Assembly: GCA_965247075.1 (NCBI GenBank)
Contig: CBDFGK010000002.1
Span: 806,001 to 870,000 of the forward strand
DNA: 64,000 nucleotides
DNA from: CBDFGK01 sp965247075
Lineage (GTDB): Bacteria > Pseudomonadota > Gammaproteobacteria > Pseudomonadales > Halieaceae
Reading direction: 5' to 3'
Shown here piece after piece: positions 18,509 to 27,472 of this stretch. How positions within the stretch are numbered: position 1 is the first letter of the stretch; each line of letters begins with the position of its first letter. A model generated the notes under the pieces. It made no database searches, was not told the DNA's origin, and saw nothing but the letters and a program-made list of their open reading frames with translations. A program made the translations under genes and the position numbers.

Positions 18509-19627
18509 TTACTCACCCGGCGCCTGTCGACAACCCAGAGCCAGGCACAATTCACCTGCCTGCACGGATAGCTGCTCGAAATTGTCTATTTGCAGCAATC
18601 CCAGTTCGCGGCGCTGTCGATACTGCTTGCGCAGCCGGTCAAAGCCCTGCGGCATAGCCCCGCGCAACAAGTCGTCATCGTCGCGAATGTTATAGACCTG
18701 CGCCACCAACCAGCGGATAAGCTCCGCACCGCTTTTATCCAGCGGCACTGACACAACAAGCGGCGGCAAGGTCTGGTGCTGCCGGCCGCCATCAATCTGC
18801 AAGGCCGCACAGCAGGCGTCGAACAGCATGCGGGTCGCCCGCAGCTTACCGTCAGTGCTGTAACCGGCAATATGGGCGCTGCCGAACCGACAGCGCTGCA
18901 ACAAGTCTGCGCTCACCTTGGGCTCTCCTTCCCATACATCCAGCACCAGTTGTAAATCACTGCGCCGGCGCGCCACCGCCGGCAGGGCCTGGCAGTCGAT
19001 GATTTCGCCACGGCCGGCATTGATTAACAAGGCATCCAGGCGCAGCCGGCTCAATGCATCCACGCCCAACAGGTGATAACTGGGCCAGGGTTGTTGCCGA
19101 GTCAGTTCAGCGTGGATACTCACTACTTCACAAGCCAACACCTCTTCCAGGCTACCCAGTTGAGCCGTGTCATCTTGCGCCAGCCAGGGATCACAGGCGC
19201 AGGTACTCACGCCCAGGGCCTGCAGGCGCGCACATAAACGGCGACCGATATGACCAAAGCCAATCACGCCGACAGTGGCACCGGCGATAATGCGCTCCAG
19301 CTTGTCTTCACAGTGGCATATGGCGCTCAACACATAATCTACAACAGAATCCGCGTTGGAGCCCGGCGCCCACGCAAAGGGTATACCCTGCCGGCGCAGA
19401 AAGTTGCGATCGATATGCTCTACACCACTGGTGGCCGTACCGATAAAGCCGGGTTGGCACACACCCAGCAACTGTGCATTTACCTGCGTTACCGACCGCA
19501 CCAGTAACACGTCGATGCCCCTGAGCTGCTGCGCGTCAATAGTCCTGCCATCGACCAGCTCAACGCGGCCCAGGGTAGAAAACATTGCATCTACAGACAC
19601 CATATTGCGGTCGGCGAGGATACGCAT
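18509..19627 (-). CDS. pdxB: Erythronate-4-phosphate dehydrogenase
   Basis: 372 aa, standard length. The enzyme oxidises 4-phosphoerythronate with NAD in the DXP-dependent vitamin B6 pathway. Visible features: N-terminal ILADRNM, the D-2-hydroxyacid dehydrogenase nucleotide-binding motif VGVIGFGHIGRRL near 117-129, and the catalytic region NAGRGEIID near 208 and SAHIAGYSTDGK near 252 (the His and family-specific ending). It is three bases from xni upstream on the same strand, so the two are likely co-transcribed. Confidence 0.92.
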   Translation of the reverse strand: MRILADRNMVSVDAMFSTLGRVELVDGRTIDAQQLRGIDVLLVRSVTQVNAQLLGVCQPGFIGTATSGVEHIDRNFLRRQGIPFAWAPGSNADSVVDYVLSAICHCEDKLERIIAGATVGVIGFGHIGRRLCARLQALGVSTCACDPWLAQDDTAQLGSLEEVLACEVVSIHAELTRQQPWPSYHLLGVDALSRLRLDALLINAGRGEIIDCQALPAVARRRSDLQLVLDVWEGEPKVSADLLQRCRFGSAHIAGYSTDGKLRATRMLFDACCAALQIDGGRQHQTLPPLVVSVPLDKSGAELIRWLVAQVYNIRDDDDLLRGAMPQGFDRLRKQYRQRRELGLLQIDNFEQLSVQAGELCLALGCRQAPGE

Positions 19628-19630
19628 CCG

Positions 19631-20569
19631 CTAGCGCTGCAACTGCTGTAACAGGTTGCGCGCCCGGCTGATCAATCCGCCGCGCAACTGCATGGCATCC
19701 AGATAGCCCAGCAGGTTATCCATGGCCTCAGCACGCAATTGGTAAGGGGGCGGCAAACACACACCATCGATACCGCTCTCCAGGCGCGCCAGTTGTCTCG
19801 ACACCAATGCCAACTGCCAGTTTTCCTGCAGATTTTTGCTGATGCGAGCAGCCCCACGAATGCCCAGCCCATCCAGTTGATCGGTGCGAGAGGCCAGTGT
19901 TTCCAGGTCGCCGAACTGCTGTATGAGTTTGACGCCAGTCTTGGCGCCAACCGTCGGCACGCCGGGAATGTCGTCTATCGAATCTCCCACCAGGCCCAGG
20001 TAATCAGAAAATTGCTCGGGCCATACGCCAAATTTTTCGACAAAACCATGCCTGTCCATCTTGCTGCCGGCGGCAAAGTCCCACAGCTGATCAGCGTCGG
20101 CAATCAGTAATTGCCCCAGGTCCTTGTCCCGACTTACCACCGTCACCGAGTGGCCCTGCGCCCGCCCCTGCGCGGCCAGCGAAGCAATATAGTCGTCGGC
20201 CTCAAACTTGCTGCCTGCAAAGCAGGCAATCCCCAATAACTCGGTAACCTCCCGACAGGCCTTGAGCTGGTATTCCAGGCCCTCATCCGGCAGCTCGCGG
20301 CTGGACTTGTAGGCCGGGTAGAGCTGGTTTCGATAACAACTGCCCAGGCTTTCGTCAAAGGTGGCTGCCAGTACATGCGTTTTTTTCTCGCCCAGCGCCT
20401 TGAACAAGTCCAGTAAAAAGCTGGTGTAGCCGTAGACAGCGTGCAGCGAATAACCCTCGGGACTGTGCCAGCGCTCCGGCAGTGAGTAATAGGCCCGGAA
20501 TATATAAATGGAGGCATCCACAAGGTATAGCGGCCCACCACTCACGCCAGGCTCCCGGCTTGAAAACAA
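19631..20569 (-). CDS. xni: 5'-3' exonuclease / flap endonuclease-like protein (Xni type)
   Basis: 312 aa. Acidic metal-binding positions of the PIN-like FEN domain are visible: YLVDASIYIFRAYYS, TFDESLG, FEADDYIASLA and SRDKDLGQLL. The H3TH loop reads GDSIDDIPGVPTVGAKTG near 190. It lacks the polymerase part of Pol I, so it is a stand-alone 5' nuclease/flap endonuclease. Its start lies within the tail of the broken epmC gene (28 bases overlap). Confidence 0.82.
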   Translation of the reverse strand: MFSSREPGVSGGPLYLVDASIYIFRAYYSLPERWHSPEGYSLHAVYGYTSFLLDLFKALGEKKTHVLAATFDESLGSCYRNQLYPAYKSSRELPDEGLEYQLKACREVTELLGIACFAGSKFEADDYIASLAAQGRAQGHSVTVVSRDKDLGQLLIADADQLWDFAAGSKMDRHGFVEKFGVWPEQFSDYLGLVGDSIDDIPGVPTVGAKTGVKLIQQFGDLETLASRTDQLDGLGIRGAARISKNLQENWQLALVSRQLARLESGIDGVCLPPPYQLRAEAMDNLLGYLDAMQLRGGLISRARNLLQQLQR

Positions 20570-20817
20570 GCCGCTGGCGGCCGGGGATCGCCGCCAAACT
20601 GCTGTGCCGGCACCCGCCGGAACTGCTCAGCCTGGGGCGGCAGGCCCTCGCGACAATACTGCTGCGCCTGAACTGCAACAGCGCGGACAAATAGCTCACC
20701 CGCGCCGCCCTCCCCGCGCCCAGGCTGATACAGCGGCTCTGATGCACCACCGGTCAGCCGGGTGCAAAAGGCAGTATAAAAACATTCCCGGAAGACATGT
20801 TCGAGTTGGCGGTTCAT
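20542..20817 (-). pseudogene. epmC: Internally deleted EF-P hydroxylase
   Basis: Residues 1-45 match the N-terminus of EpmC (VFRECFYTAFCTRLTGGASE, then PLYQP), and the last 40 match its C-terminus (QQYCREGLPPQAEQFR). The central 90 or so residues are gone, including the HE..HW metal-binding motif of the family, yet the reading frame is kept across the join, giving about 91 aa instead of about 180. It cannot be an active elongation-factor-P hydroxylase. The ATG at 20817 is the family-like start. Confidence 0.6.
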
Positions 20818-20998
20818 AAATTTTCTCTTGGGCACTCTTTCAAAAACATTCGACAAGCCCCGCATAAAAATAGTACAACATGCTGAATATATGGGCTGAC
20901 TCAATAACCGCTCTAAACATCTGCCCACCCGATCAAGCGTCACCACCGACCTAGCCAAAGATACTTGCTTATCCCAATAATTCAAATGTAGCCCTCGC

Positions 20999-21900
20999 TG
21001 TTTGTCAGTATAGTTGACGTGTTTTTTACGCAGCGGCCTTTAAGTCACTGCTCTCCTTTTCGGGATTCAACCAGACTTCTTCCGGTAGATCCCAGGTCCG
21101 GGCATCATCCAGTGTGGCAAAGCCCTTGTGAGGGTAATCAGGGCGGTACTTGCAAGTCTGGAAGATCGACTCGGCACAGGCATTGTCGTTGTTCACCCGT
21201 GGGCGGCTACAGGACTTCATGATGCCCAGCCGATACAGGGTTTCCAGCAAGGATGCCCTTGGCAGGGCCGGGTAACCACGTCACGTCCCAACACCCAACC
21301 TGATTTGGCCCTGTGGCGCAGTGGGTATTGAGCGGTGTGGGTGGCGGCGCCTTGCTACGGCCCCGGTGCTGCTGTGGGTTCTCTTCACGAAGCACACGGT
21401 AAAACGTGGACTCCGAGGCAATATAACGGCCTCCATCGGCGACCGTTTCTGTAACCGGTTCAACAGCTCTTTGGCGATCCGGGGTGCTGATCATTCGTCC
21501 TCTCCCTCGCCCCGGATCGCATACATCTTTTTTCCAAGCACCGGTAACGCCGCCGTTTCTGCCAGCGCCTGCTCCTTCCTGCGGCAGTATGCGGCTAACT
21601 CCGCCTCGTTCACAGCGGCTGTTTCCAGCACTGCCGCAAACGTATCCTCCGACGACCAACTCTCCGGATTCCTTCCATCCCCTGGCACAACTATCCCGCC
21701 TGATCGGGCTTGTTTGCGCCAATGATACGAGTGGCCGGCATCCCGGTTACATCGGAGATTCCCGTCTCTTCGGACCGCGTCCGTACGAGTGTGTTTTCTG
21801 GCGGCGTCATTCTTCCAAGGACCGCCTGCTGGCGTTCTTCCTGATATCGTTTCATTGCTCATTCCTGAGCGTCCCCCTAATATTGCTGGAAAATTAGACA
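20999..21900 (-). mobile_element. Decayed IS3-family element, copy 1 (non-autonomous)
   Basis: About 0.9 kb starting TGTTTGTCAG and ending GGAAAATTAGACA. On the - strand it holds pieces of an orfA (SYHWRKQARSGG, NPESWSSEDTFAAVL, AELAAYCRRK) and an orfB (RQRAVEPVTETVADGGRYI, NAC/AESIF, KYRPDYPHKGF, LDDARTW) with several internal deletions and frame changes, so no transposase can be made. A second copy at 24324 carries the same deletions and is about 99 percent identical by eye (about ten differences, including one T in a homopolymer). No target duplication was seen. Confidence 0.8.
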
Positions 21901-22013
21901 CGACAACCATCCTGCCACGGGGGGTAGACAACTAAAGAATTATCCGTAGTAATCGAATAATCATCCTCCTGTGATCGAAGAATCTGGTCTCTATTTACCT
22001 ATTATCCATATTA

Positions 22014-23015
22014 TCAAGCTCTTCTTTCTACTAGTAATCCCAAATCATCACTACTGCGCCAATTGCTGCGCAATGATCCATCAAGAAAGGCACTCAAAGC
22101 TTCACCCTGTGCTTTAGGAGCTTTTCTCATAGCGCCAGTAGACGCTTTGGGCATTACCAAGAACACGTTTCTGACCACGGACTTTGACCAATCCACTTTG
22201 TCCAGCAACCGTCGATAACCAGTTGTTCTTGAGACAAAAGCGACGACATTTTCAACACCTAGACAGTTAATGCATGAAATCATTGCTTCTTCCAATAGGC
22301 TCTTTGGCCAATTTGATGCTTTGAATGCCAGGTCATAGGTACCTATTGGCTCCCCTGCAAACAATAATCCATACCCACCGCTGATTATGGCGATTTTTGA
22401 CTCCAGCGCTGCCGCGTGCCTGAGAGCTGGTTCTGCAAATTCATACAAAGTGCCTGTATACCTCTTCCATGCTGGAATCAGTGTGCTTTCGTCTAGACTA
22501 GCCTTGGTAGCCAGTGATGATCTCGCTGCCAGAAGCGCGTCACGTAAATCTGATGGCAAGGCGTCAACAAAAGAAGGGGCCTCTGCCATTACAGTTTCGG
22601 CACCTCTTCCGATTTTCGACTTTTTCCCGGAGCACGGTATTAGAATCAGAGTTTTCTCTCTGTCCAGGCTGTTAACTTCTTCGATATCAATCGGACTTGC
22701 TATTTTTGCTCTGTGCACATCGGACTTTACCGATAGCCTTTTTTCGACCTTTGCGCGATGGCCATTACCAGTTGGGCTTGTATTAGGAATAAAGGGTAAT
22801 TGCTTACCCGTTTTCTCCGTAAATGTGCCAATGAGAAAATTGACAACTTTTCCCTGTGGTCCAGTAGTTCTTCTCAGCACACCATTAGATTCGAGCCGCC
22901 TGCAAATTTGGTTTACCTGTTGGCGAGGGCGTATATTTGTGTGGCTGGATAACTCATCATCATCCAATCCTGGATTTTTCGAGAGCAATGCAATGATTTT
23001 TTCGGTATTGGTCAT
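22014..23015 (-). CDS. wHTH plus YaaA/DUF6884-like domain protein
   Basis: 333 aa. Residues 1-65 look like a winged helix (EKIIALLSKNPGLDDDELSS, then VNQICRRLESNGVLRR). Residues 115-310 resemble the YaaA/DUF6884-type fold: LILIPCSGKK near 122, RYTGTLYEF near 188, and IISGGYGLLFAGEPIGTYDL near 218. The middle linker is basic and of low complexity. Relatives of YaaA have DNA-binding or nucleotide-related roles, but no activity is assured. It is the third gene of a three-gene minus-strand operon, nine bases after the GIY-YIG-like gene. Ends just before IS3 copy 1. Confidence 0.65.
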   Translation of the reverse strand: MTNTEKIIALLSKNPGLDDDELSSHTNIRPRQQVNQICRRLESNGVLRRTTGPQGKVVNFLIGTFTEKTGKQLPFIPNTSPTGNGHRAKVEKRLSVKSDVHRAKIASPIDIEEVNSLDREKTLILIPCSGKKSKIGRGAETVMAEAPSFVDALPSDLRDALLAARSSLATKASLDESTLIPAWKRYTGTLYEFAEPALRHAAALESKIAIISGGYGLLFAGEPIGTYDLAFKASNWPKSLLEEAMISCINCLGVENVVAFVSRTTGYRRLLDKVDWSKSVVRNVFLVMPKASTGAMRKAPKAQGEALSAFLDGSLRSNWRSSDDLGLLVERRA

Positions 23016-23024
23016 TTTCTTTAG

Positions 23025-23729
23025 TTATTGCTTGTTAATCAATGATTCCAGGATATCAAGAAACTGTGGATCATAATATTCGTCAACGTGATTCTGGTTC
23101 CATAACCCCGACGATCTAACCCTTTCGCGATTAGAAAAATGGCCCAGCCATTGAGCAGGTTGTTTATTGATTTCGGTTTTATTGTAATTGCTTAGGAGCG
23201 ATATAGAGTTCCTTTCGAATACACCGCGTAGACTGTTCGGCCCCGCATCGTCTTCAACGTTGAGCCACAGGAAAGGCAAGTTGCCTATATATTGGCTCAC
23301 CATTTTTTCTATATCGAGTTCCTTATCTGTAATTTCTCGTGAAGCTGTGTTTCCCTGCCCCCAGCTGTCGGATTTAAGTTGATCTCTTTCAATTAACGCC
23401 TGGCCTACGAGCAGACGAAAGATTGATCCCCGATGGTTACCACCGCCAGTTTTCTTAACGCCTCTATGTTGAGACAATCGATTCCACAATGTTGTATTTG
23501 AATCAGCCTTTAAAGCATGCGTGCCCACACGCACTAATCGCTGTCCTACACATGATTCAGTTCTCTTTTCATGATTATCAAAAAAGAAGTAGACGCCTCT
23601 AAGAGGCCAATCCATCCGACCATCGCATTCTTTTAGCAATCTGGTGTTTCTTCGTTTTTCGAGCTTTTCCAAAAGACTGCAAAATCGCTTCAGGTCTTTC
23701 AGTCGTTCCGCATTGTCTGCTAAATACAC
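23025..23729 (-). CDS. GIY-YIG-like nuclease domain protein
   Basis: 234 aa. The segment near residues 45-90 reads GVYFFFD, RLVRVGTHAL and LWNRLSQHRG, matching the order of a GIY-YIG fold (GVY.., VRVGT, then an Arg on the helix). The metal-binding Glu would be expected later (around LDIEKMVSQYI or the following segment) but is not certain. GIY-YIG enzymes cut DNA once per domain. The gene overlaps the upstream small gene by ten bases, so expression is coupled. Confidence 0.6.
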   Translation of the reverse strand: MYLADNAERLKDLKRFCSLLEKLEKRRNTRLLKECDGRMDWPLRGVYFFFDNHEKRTESCVGQRLVRVGTHALKADSNTTLWNRLSQHRGVKKTGGGNHRGSIFRLLVGQALIERDQLKSDSWGQGNTASREITDKELDIEKMVSQYIGNLPFLWLNVEDDAGPNSLRGVFERNSISLLSNYNKTEINKQPAQWLGHFSNRERVRSSGLWNQNHVDEYYDPQFLDILESLINKQ

Positions 23730-24025
23730 TTACTGCACACCTTTGAAAAAGAACCGTCTGGTCTACCATTTTGCCGGGTCCATTCAACAAGGTCACTCAT
23801 GTTGGTAGAGCAGACTTTGATGTAGAAGCGTTCTGTGTAGCCGCCAGACTTTATCGATTCGCTGTGTTTAGAAATGTGTTTACAATGAGATGTGTGGAGG
23901 ACGATATAGTCTGGGTCTTGTCTCCTCCGCGCATTTAAAACGTATCCTTGCTGATTCTCTTTCAGCCAGTCTTGGTAACCAATATCATCGTTATCAAAAA
24001 CCATAGCCACGCCCACTCTATCCAT
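23720..24025 (-). CDS. Small Cys/His-rich protein of the three-gene cassette
   Basis: 101 aa, first gene of the operon. The N-terminal part has an acidic motif (VFDNDDIGYQDWL) followed by GYVLNARRR; the C-terminal part holds HCKHIS, KVCS and CSKC, a pattern that could bind zinc. I recall similar short proteins next to nuclease genes, but no function is known. No signal peptide or membrane segment. Confidence 0.5.
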   Translation of the reverse strand: MDRVGVAMVFDNDDIGYQDWLKENQQGYVLNARRRQDPDYIVLHTSHCKHISKHSESIKSGGYTERFYIKVCSTNMSDLVEWTRQNGRPDGSFSKVCSKCI

Positions 24026-24161
24026 TAAGGTTTCTCAAATGTTTTTGCAATAAATAGGGATTGCACACAAATACAATGAGACCTTAGCACGAACGTGAAG
24101 AGTTATCACTTGACAGGTGAGATAATACCTGCCAAATCAAAGCGGATGAAGTGAAGACAAA

Positions 24162-24323
24162 ATAGCCTGGAAAAATCTTAAGCAACAAAGCTTGGCAGAT
24201 TCGATGTTAATCGACCATGACGCCCTGAAAGAGCTTGATGATGTACACGACCTCATTGATTGGTCTCATCTGGAAAGATTGCTTTCAGACCTTCATTCAC
24301 GCTCCAAAGGCGAGAAAGCCCGC
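24162..24323 (+). pseudogene. IS5-family transposase N-terminal fragment
   Basis: 54 codons matching the start of IS5-group transposases (AWKNLKQQSLADSMLIDHDA, then LIDWSHLERLL and SKGEKA). The start codon reads ATA, not ATG, and the rest of the transposase is missing: the second decayed IS3 copy interrupts it at 24324. It shows that IS3 copy 2 landed in, or recombined into, older mobile DNA. Confidence 0.65.
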
Positions 24324-25224
24324 TGTTTGTCAGTATAGTTGACGTGTTTTTTACGCAGCGGCCTTTAAGTCACTGCTCTCCCTCTCGGGATTCAACCAGA
24401 CTTCTTCCGGTAGATCCCAGGTCCGGGCATCATCCAGTGTGGTAAAGCCCTTGTGAGGGTAATCAGGGCGGTATTTGCAAGTCCGGAAGATCGACTCGGC
24501 ACAGGCATTGTCGTTGTTCACCCGTGGGCGGCTACAGGACTTCATGATGCCCAGCCGATACAGGGTTTCCAGCAAGGATGCCCTTGGCAGGGCCGGGTAA
24601 CCACGTCACGTCCCAACACCCAACCTGATTTGGCCCTGTGGCGCAGTGGGTATTGAGCGGTGTGGGTGGCGGCGCCTTGCTACGGCCCCGGTGCTGCTGT
24701 GGGTTCTCTTCACGAAGCACACGGTAAAACGTGGACTCCGAGGCAATATAACGGCCTCCATCGGCGACCGTTTCTGTAACCGGTTCAACAGCTCTTTGGC
24801 GATCCGGGGTGCTGATCATTCGTCCTCTCCCTCGCCCCGGATCGCATACATCTTTTTCCAAGCACCGGTAACGCCGCCGTTTCTGCCAGCGCCTGCTCCT
24901 TCCTGCGGCAGTATGCGGCTAACTCCGCCTCGTTCACAGCGGCTGTTTCCAGCACTGCCGCAAACGTATCCTCCGACGACCAACTCTCCGGATTCCTTCC
25001 ATCCCCTGGCACAACTATCCCGCCTGATCGGGCTTGTTTGCGCCAATGATACGAGTGGCCGGCATCCCGGTTACATCGGAGATTCCCGTCTCTTCGGACA
25101 GCGTCCGTACGGGTGTGTTTTCTGGCGGCGTCATTCTTCCAAGGACCGCCTGCTGGCGTTCTTCCGGATATCGTTTCATTGCTCATTCCTGAGCGTCCCC
25201 TTAGTATTGCTGGAAAATTAGACA
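24324..25224 (-). mobile_element. Decayed IS3-family element, copy 2
   Basis: 901 bp, same ends and same internal deletions as the copy at 20999-21900, one base shorter in a run of T near 24853. Transposase pieces are as in copy 1. The right end (GACA, last base 25224) touches the last base of the group II intron at 25225 exactly. The left end cuts the IS5 fragment. Confidence 0.8.
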
Positions 25225-25264
25225 GTCGAGTAGCCCGAGGGAACTTTCCCCCTCAGGCTCTCAC

Positions 25265-25299
25265 AGAACCGGACGTGAACCTCTCGGTTCATCCGGCTC
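25265..25299 (-). ncRNA. Group II intron domain V
   Basis: Hairpin GAGCCGGAUG..GGUUCACGUCCGGUUCU with an AGC catalytic triad near the 5' side and a GAGA-type tetraloop. It lies three bases after the reverse-transcriptase stop, and a GC-rich domain VI hairpin follows (25226-25262). This is the most conserved part of group II introns. Confidence 0.85.
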
Positions 25300-25302
25300 A
25301 TC

Positions 25303-26265
25303 TTATCCACTGCCCTCCAAGAATAGATATTCCCAGTGCACAAAGAGGCATGGATCAGCTTCCCGGCATCTTTTCAGCCAGTCCCACGATCGCCGTCTGT
25401 GCCTACGTAAACGCTGGTACCTGTTCCGTGCCCATCGCCCCAATCGTAAATCCAGTCTGACCGGAAATCGCTGCAACGACTCTGGGTAGAACGCACCGTA
25501 GTACGCAATCCAACCCCGTACAATGGGGTTTAACCGTGCCGCTAAATCTGGCAATTTCCACTGCATTTTACGATGGAGCATAAGGCTACGGACCACTTGG
25601 TTCATCCGTTTCAGTGCCTTCCGGCTCACTCCAGGGCCGAAGCCGGTAAAGAGGTTGCCATATCTGTCTTGAACAGTTCTGGCGTGAAAGCTGAATCCCA
25701 AAAAGTCAAAACGGGTATTGGGGTAGTCCCCTCGCCTCCTGTTGTCTTTGCAATACACCACCCGAGTTTTATCCGGATGGAGTTCAAGTCGACAATCGGC
25801 AAGTCTTTCCCGTAATGCCTCTAACAGGGACTCCGCTTCTTCTTTGCTCCGGCAATGGCAGACCACATCGTCAGCATACCGTTCAAACGGTGTGCTGGGG
25901 TGATGTCGCTGCATCCAGGCATCAAAGGCATAATGCAAGTAGAGATTGGCAAGCAAGGGGCTGATCACACCGCCCTGCGGAGTACCGCAGATCGGAGACT
26001 CTGTCGTCCCATCTTCCCGTTCCACATCGCATTTCAGCCAGCGTTCAATATAGAGCCGAATCCACTTCTCAGGAACGTGCTTTTCTACCGCACGCATCAT
26101 AAGATCATGGTCAATAGTGTCGAAAAAGGCCTGGATACTTTTCTTGTCGACACCCGGCGCACCTTTGTTGGCTGCCACATGCTTCCAGGATTCCCAAATT
26201 AACCGTTTGGGTATCTCGACGGGTTTGGCCTTTGTCAACGGATCCTCCCGTTTCACGGTTGTCAC
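25303..26265 (-). pseudogene. ltrA: Group II intron reverse transcriptase/maturase, internally deleted
   Basis: 320 aa instead of about 420. The first 40 residues (ending KGAPGVDKKSI) are joined directly to QAFFDTIDHDLMM, so the fingers motifs of the RT domain (RT1-RT2, about 100 residues) are missing. The active-site YADD (near residue 152), RT5-7, thumb and maturase domain X (GWIAYYGAFYPESL) are present, with no endonuclease domain. It probably cannot reverse transcribe; a maturase role is not excluded. Confidence 0.75.
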
Positions 26266-26656
26266 ACTTTCAAAGACCGGACAAGGTCATGCCTTTGCTC
26301 CGCAGCCATTACAGCTCCTTCATCGCTACTACACATGACTCCGCCACTGTGCTTCGCATCGGTACTCTGGCTCTCACGGGTTCTCCGCTTGAGCGTCTCC
26401 CTTGACATCGAAGCGACAGCTTCCCAGGTTTCACACCAGCGCCTGCAATTACCGTCACGCCACCTCTATGCCGGATGCCGCCAGACCGGAACTCAGGTAT
26501 CTGTCTGACTTGTCCCGGGGAGATGTCGAGACCCCGGTTTTGACATCGTTGACAATTATCGACACTTCTTCGATGGTTCACTTTCGTTCGTCTCAGTAAT
26601 ACATACCTGACATGGGTACCCATGCCTTTTCCCCGGACGCTCACCACAATCGCTCT

Positions 26657-26935
26657 TTACGAATGCTGCTCCGGGCGGTTCGGTGTCTCCGCCTGATCGG
26701 CGACACCGAGGGGCCTACCCTCATCGCTGGTGCAACATGGCTCCGTGGCATCCTGCCACTTCGCCTTCTTGGCACACCGACAACAATGCTGACACAGGGG
26801 GGGTTCCAACGTGCGTCCCATCTGTTCGATCACGCCCAGATAGGACGGCTTGGCTAAACGACTGATCGCCTCCATATCCTGATGGAGCTTAGCGATGGCG
26901 GATTTTGCGGCTCTCAAATCATCTGACATTCTCAA
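26657..26935 (-). CDS. Hypothetical protein
   Basis: 92 aa, not recognised. It starts right at the end of the sbcC remnant (ATG 26935 two bases before its stop on the same strand), as if co-translated. Residues 1-45 are helical (DDLRAAKSAIAKLHQDMEAI); the next part has CQHCCRCAKK and CCTSDEG, which could bind zinc. It stops shortly before the group II intron 5' end. It may be a fragment. Confidence 0.35.
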   Translation of the reverse strand: MRMSDDLRAAKSAIAKLHQDMEAISRLAKPSYLGVIEQMGRTLEPPLCQHCCRCAKKAKWQDATEPCCTSDEGRPLGVADQAETPNRPEQHS

Positions 26936-26936
26936 C

Positions 26937-27345
26937 TTAACCTGTTTCTGTAGCCAGTTCTGCTGCGTTCAACCTGCCGCATCCAGGCCCGGATATCTGG
27001 CTCCTGCCTCCGGTATGAGGTGTTACCTGGATCTGGGTGCTGATTCGCTCCTTCAGCGCCGGTACGTGCGAAATTACGCCGATCAGCTTGCCATCCCTGC
27101 TCCAGACCCGCGAGGGTTTCCAGGGCAGTATCGAGGGCTTCCTCGTCAAGCGTGCCGAAGCCTTCGTCCAGGAACAGCGAATCCACCCGGACATTCTTGC
27201 TGGCCATGTGGGACAAACCCAGAGCAAGCGACAAGCTAACGATAAAGCTCTCACCACCAGAAAGGTTCTTTGTAGACCGAATCTCGCCCGCCTGATTGAT
27301 CCTGCCCACCAACAGTGGACACATCTCCTCCCGGGTGGCTAATAT
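26937..27345 (-). pseudogene. sbcC: SbcC-type exonuclease subunit, C-terminal remnant with frameshift
   Basis: The ABC signature and Walker B region of an SMC-like ATPase are clear: KNLSGGESFIVSLSLALGLS, then SLFLDEGFGTLDEEALDTAL. After LAGLEQG the frame shifts by one; the other frame continues with LIGVISHVPALKERI, the D-loop/H-loop end of SbcC. Only about 130 of 1000-plus residues are left. SbcC with SbcD processes hairpins and DNA ends; this copy is dead. Confidence 0.75.
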
Positions 27346-27472
27346 GCCTGACATTTCAGTGGTTTGGAGAAATAATGCGGGAGATTCTTAAAGGAACTTC
27401 AGTCTAATGTTTCACCTGGACATCCATAGCTTGCTTCATTCTGAACCCGAATACTTTCAATCATAGCAGCGC

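Larger units (their letters stand above)
25225..26644 (-). mobile_element. Group II intron, shortened
   Basis: On the - strand the intron runs from about GTGAGCGTCC (26644, 5' end inferred) to CTACTCGAC (25225). Domain V and domain VI are clear near the 3' end. The ORF lies in domain IV and encodes a reverse transcriptase with an internal deletion. About 380 bases precede the ORF, short for domains I-III, so the RNA may also be incomplete. It sits between a short hypothetical gene and IS3 copy 2. Confidence 0.72.

Noticed and set aside
20542..20985. A 147-codon gene starting at 20985
   Set aside because: Only the part from 20817 resembles a protein family (epmC); the upstream 56 codons look like non-coding DNA.
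21026..21250. Short 74-codon frame as an independent gene
   Set aside because: Its text is the IS3 orfB end joined to a deleted tail; it also occurs at 24351-24575 in the second copy.
24112..24130. TTGACA near 24112 as a promoter for the IS5 fragment or the cassette
   Set aside because: No -10 box at a proper distance on the + strand, and the cassette reads the other way.
26309..26647. A 112-codon minus-strand frame just before the RT gene
   Set aside because: It lies in the structured RNA part (domains I-III) of the group II intron; its frame is incidental.
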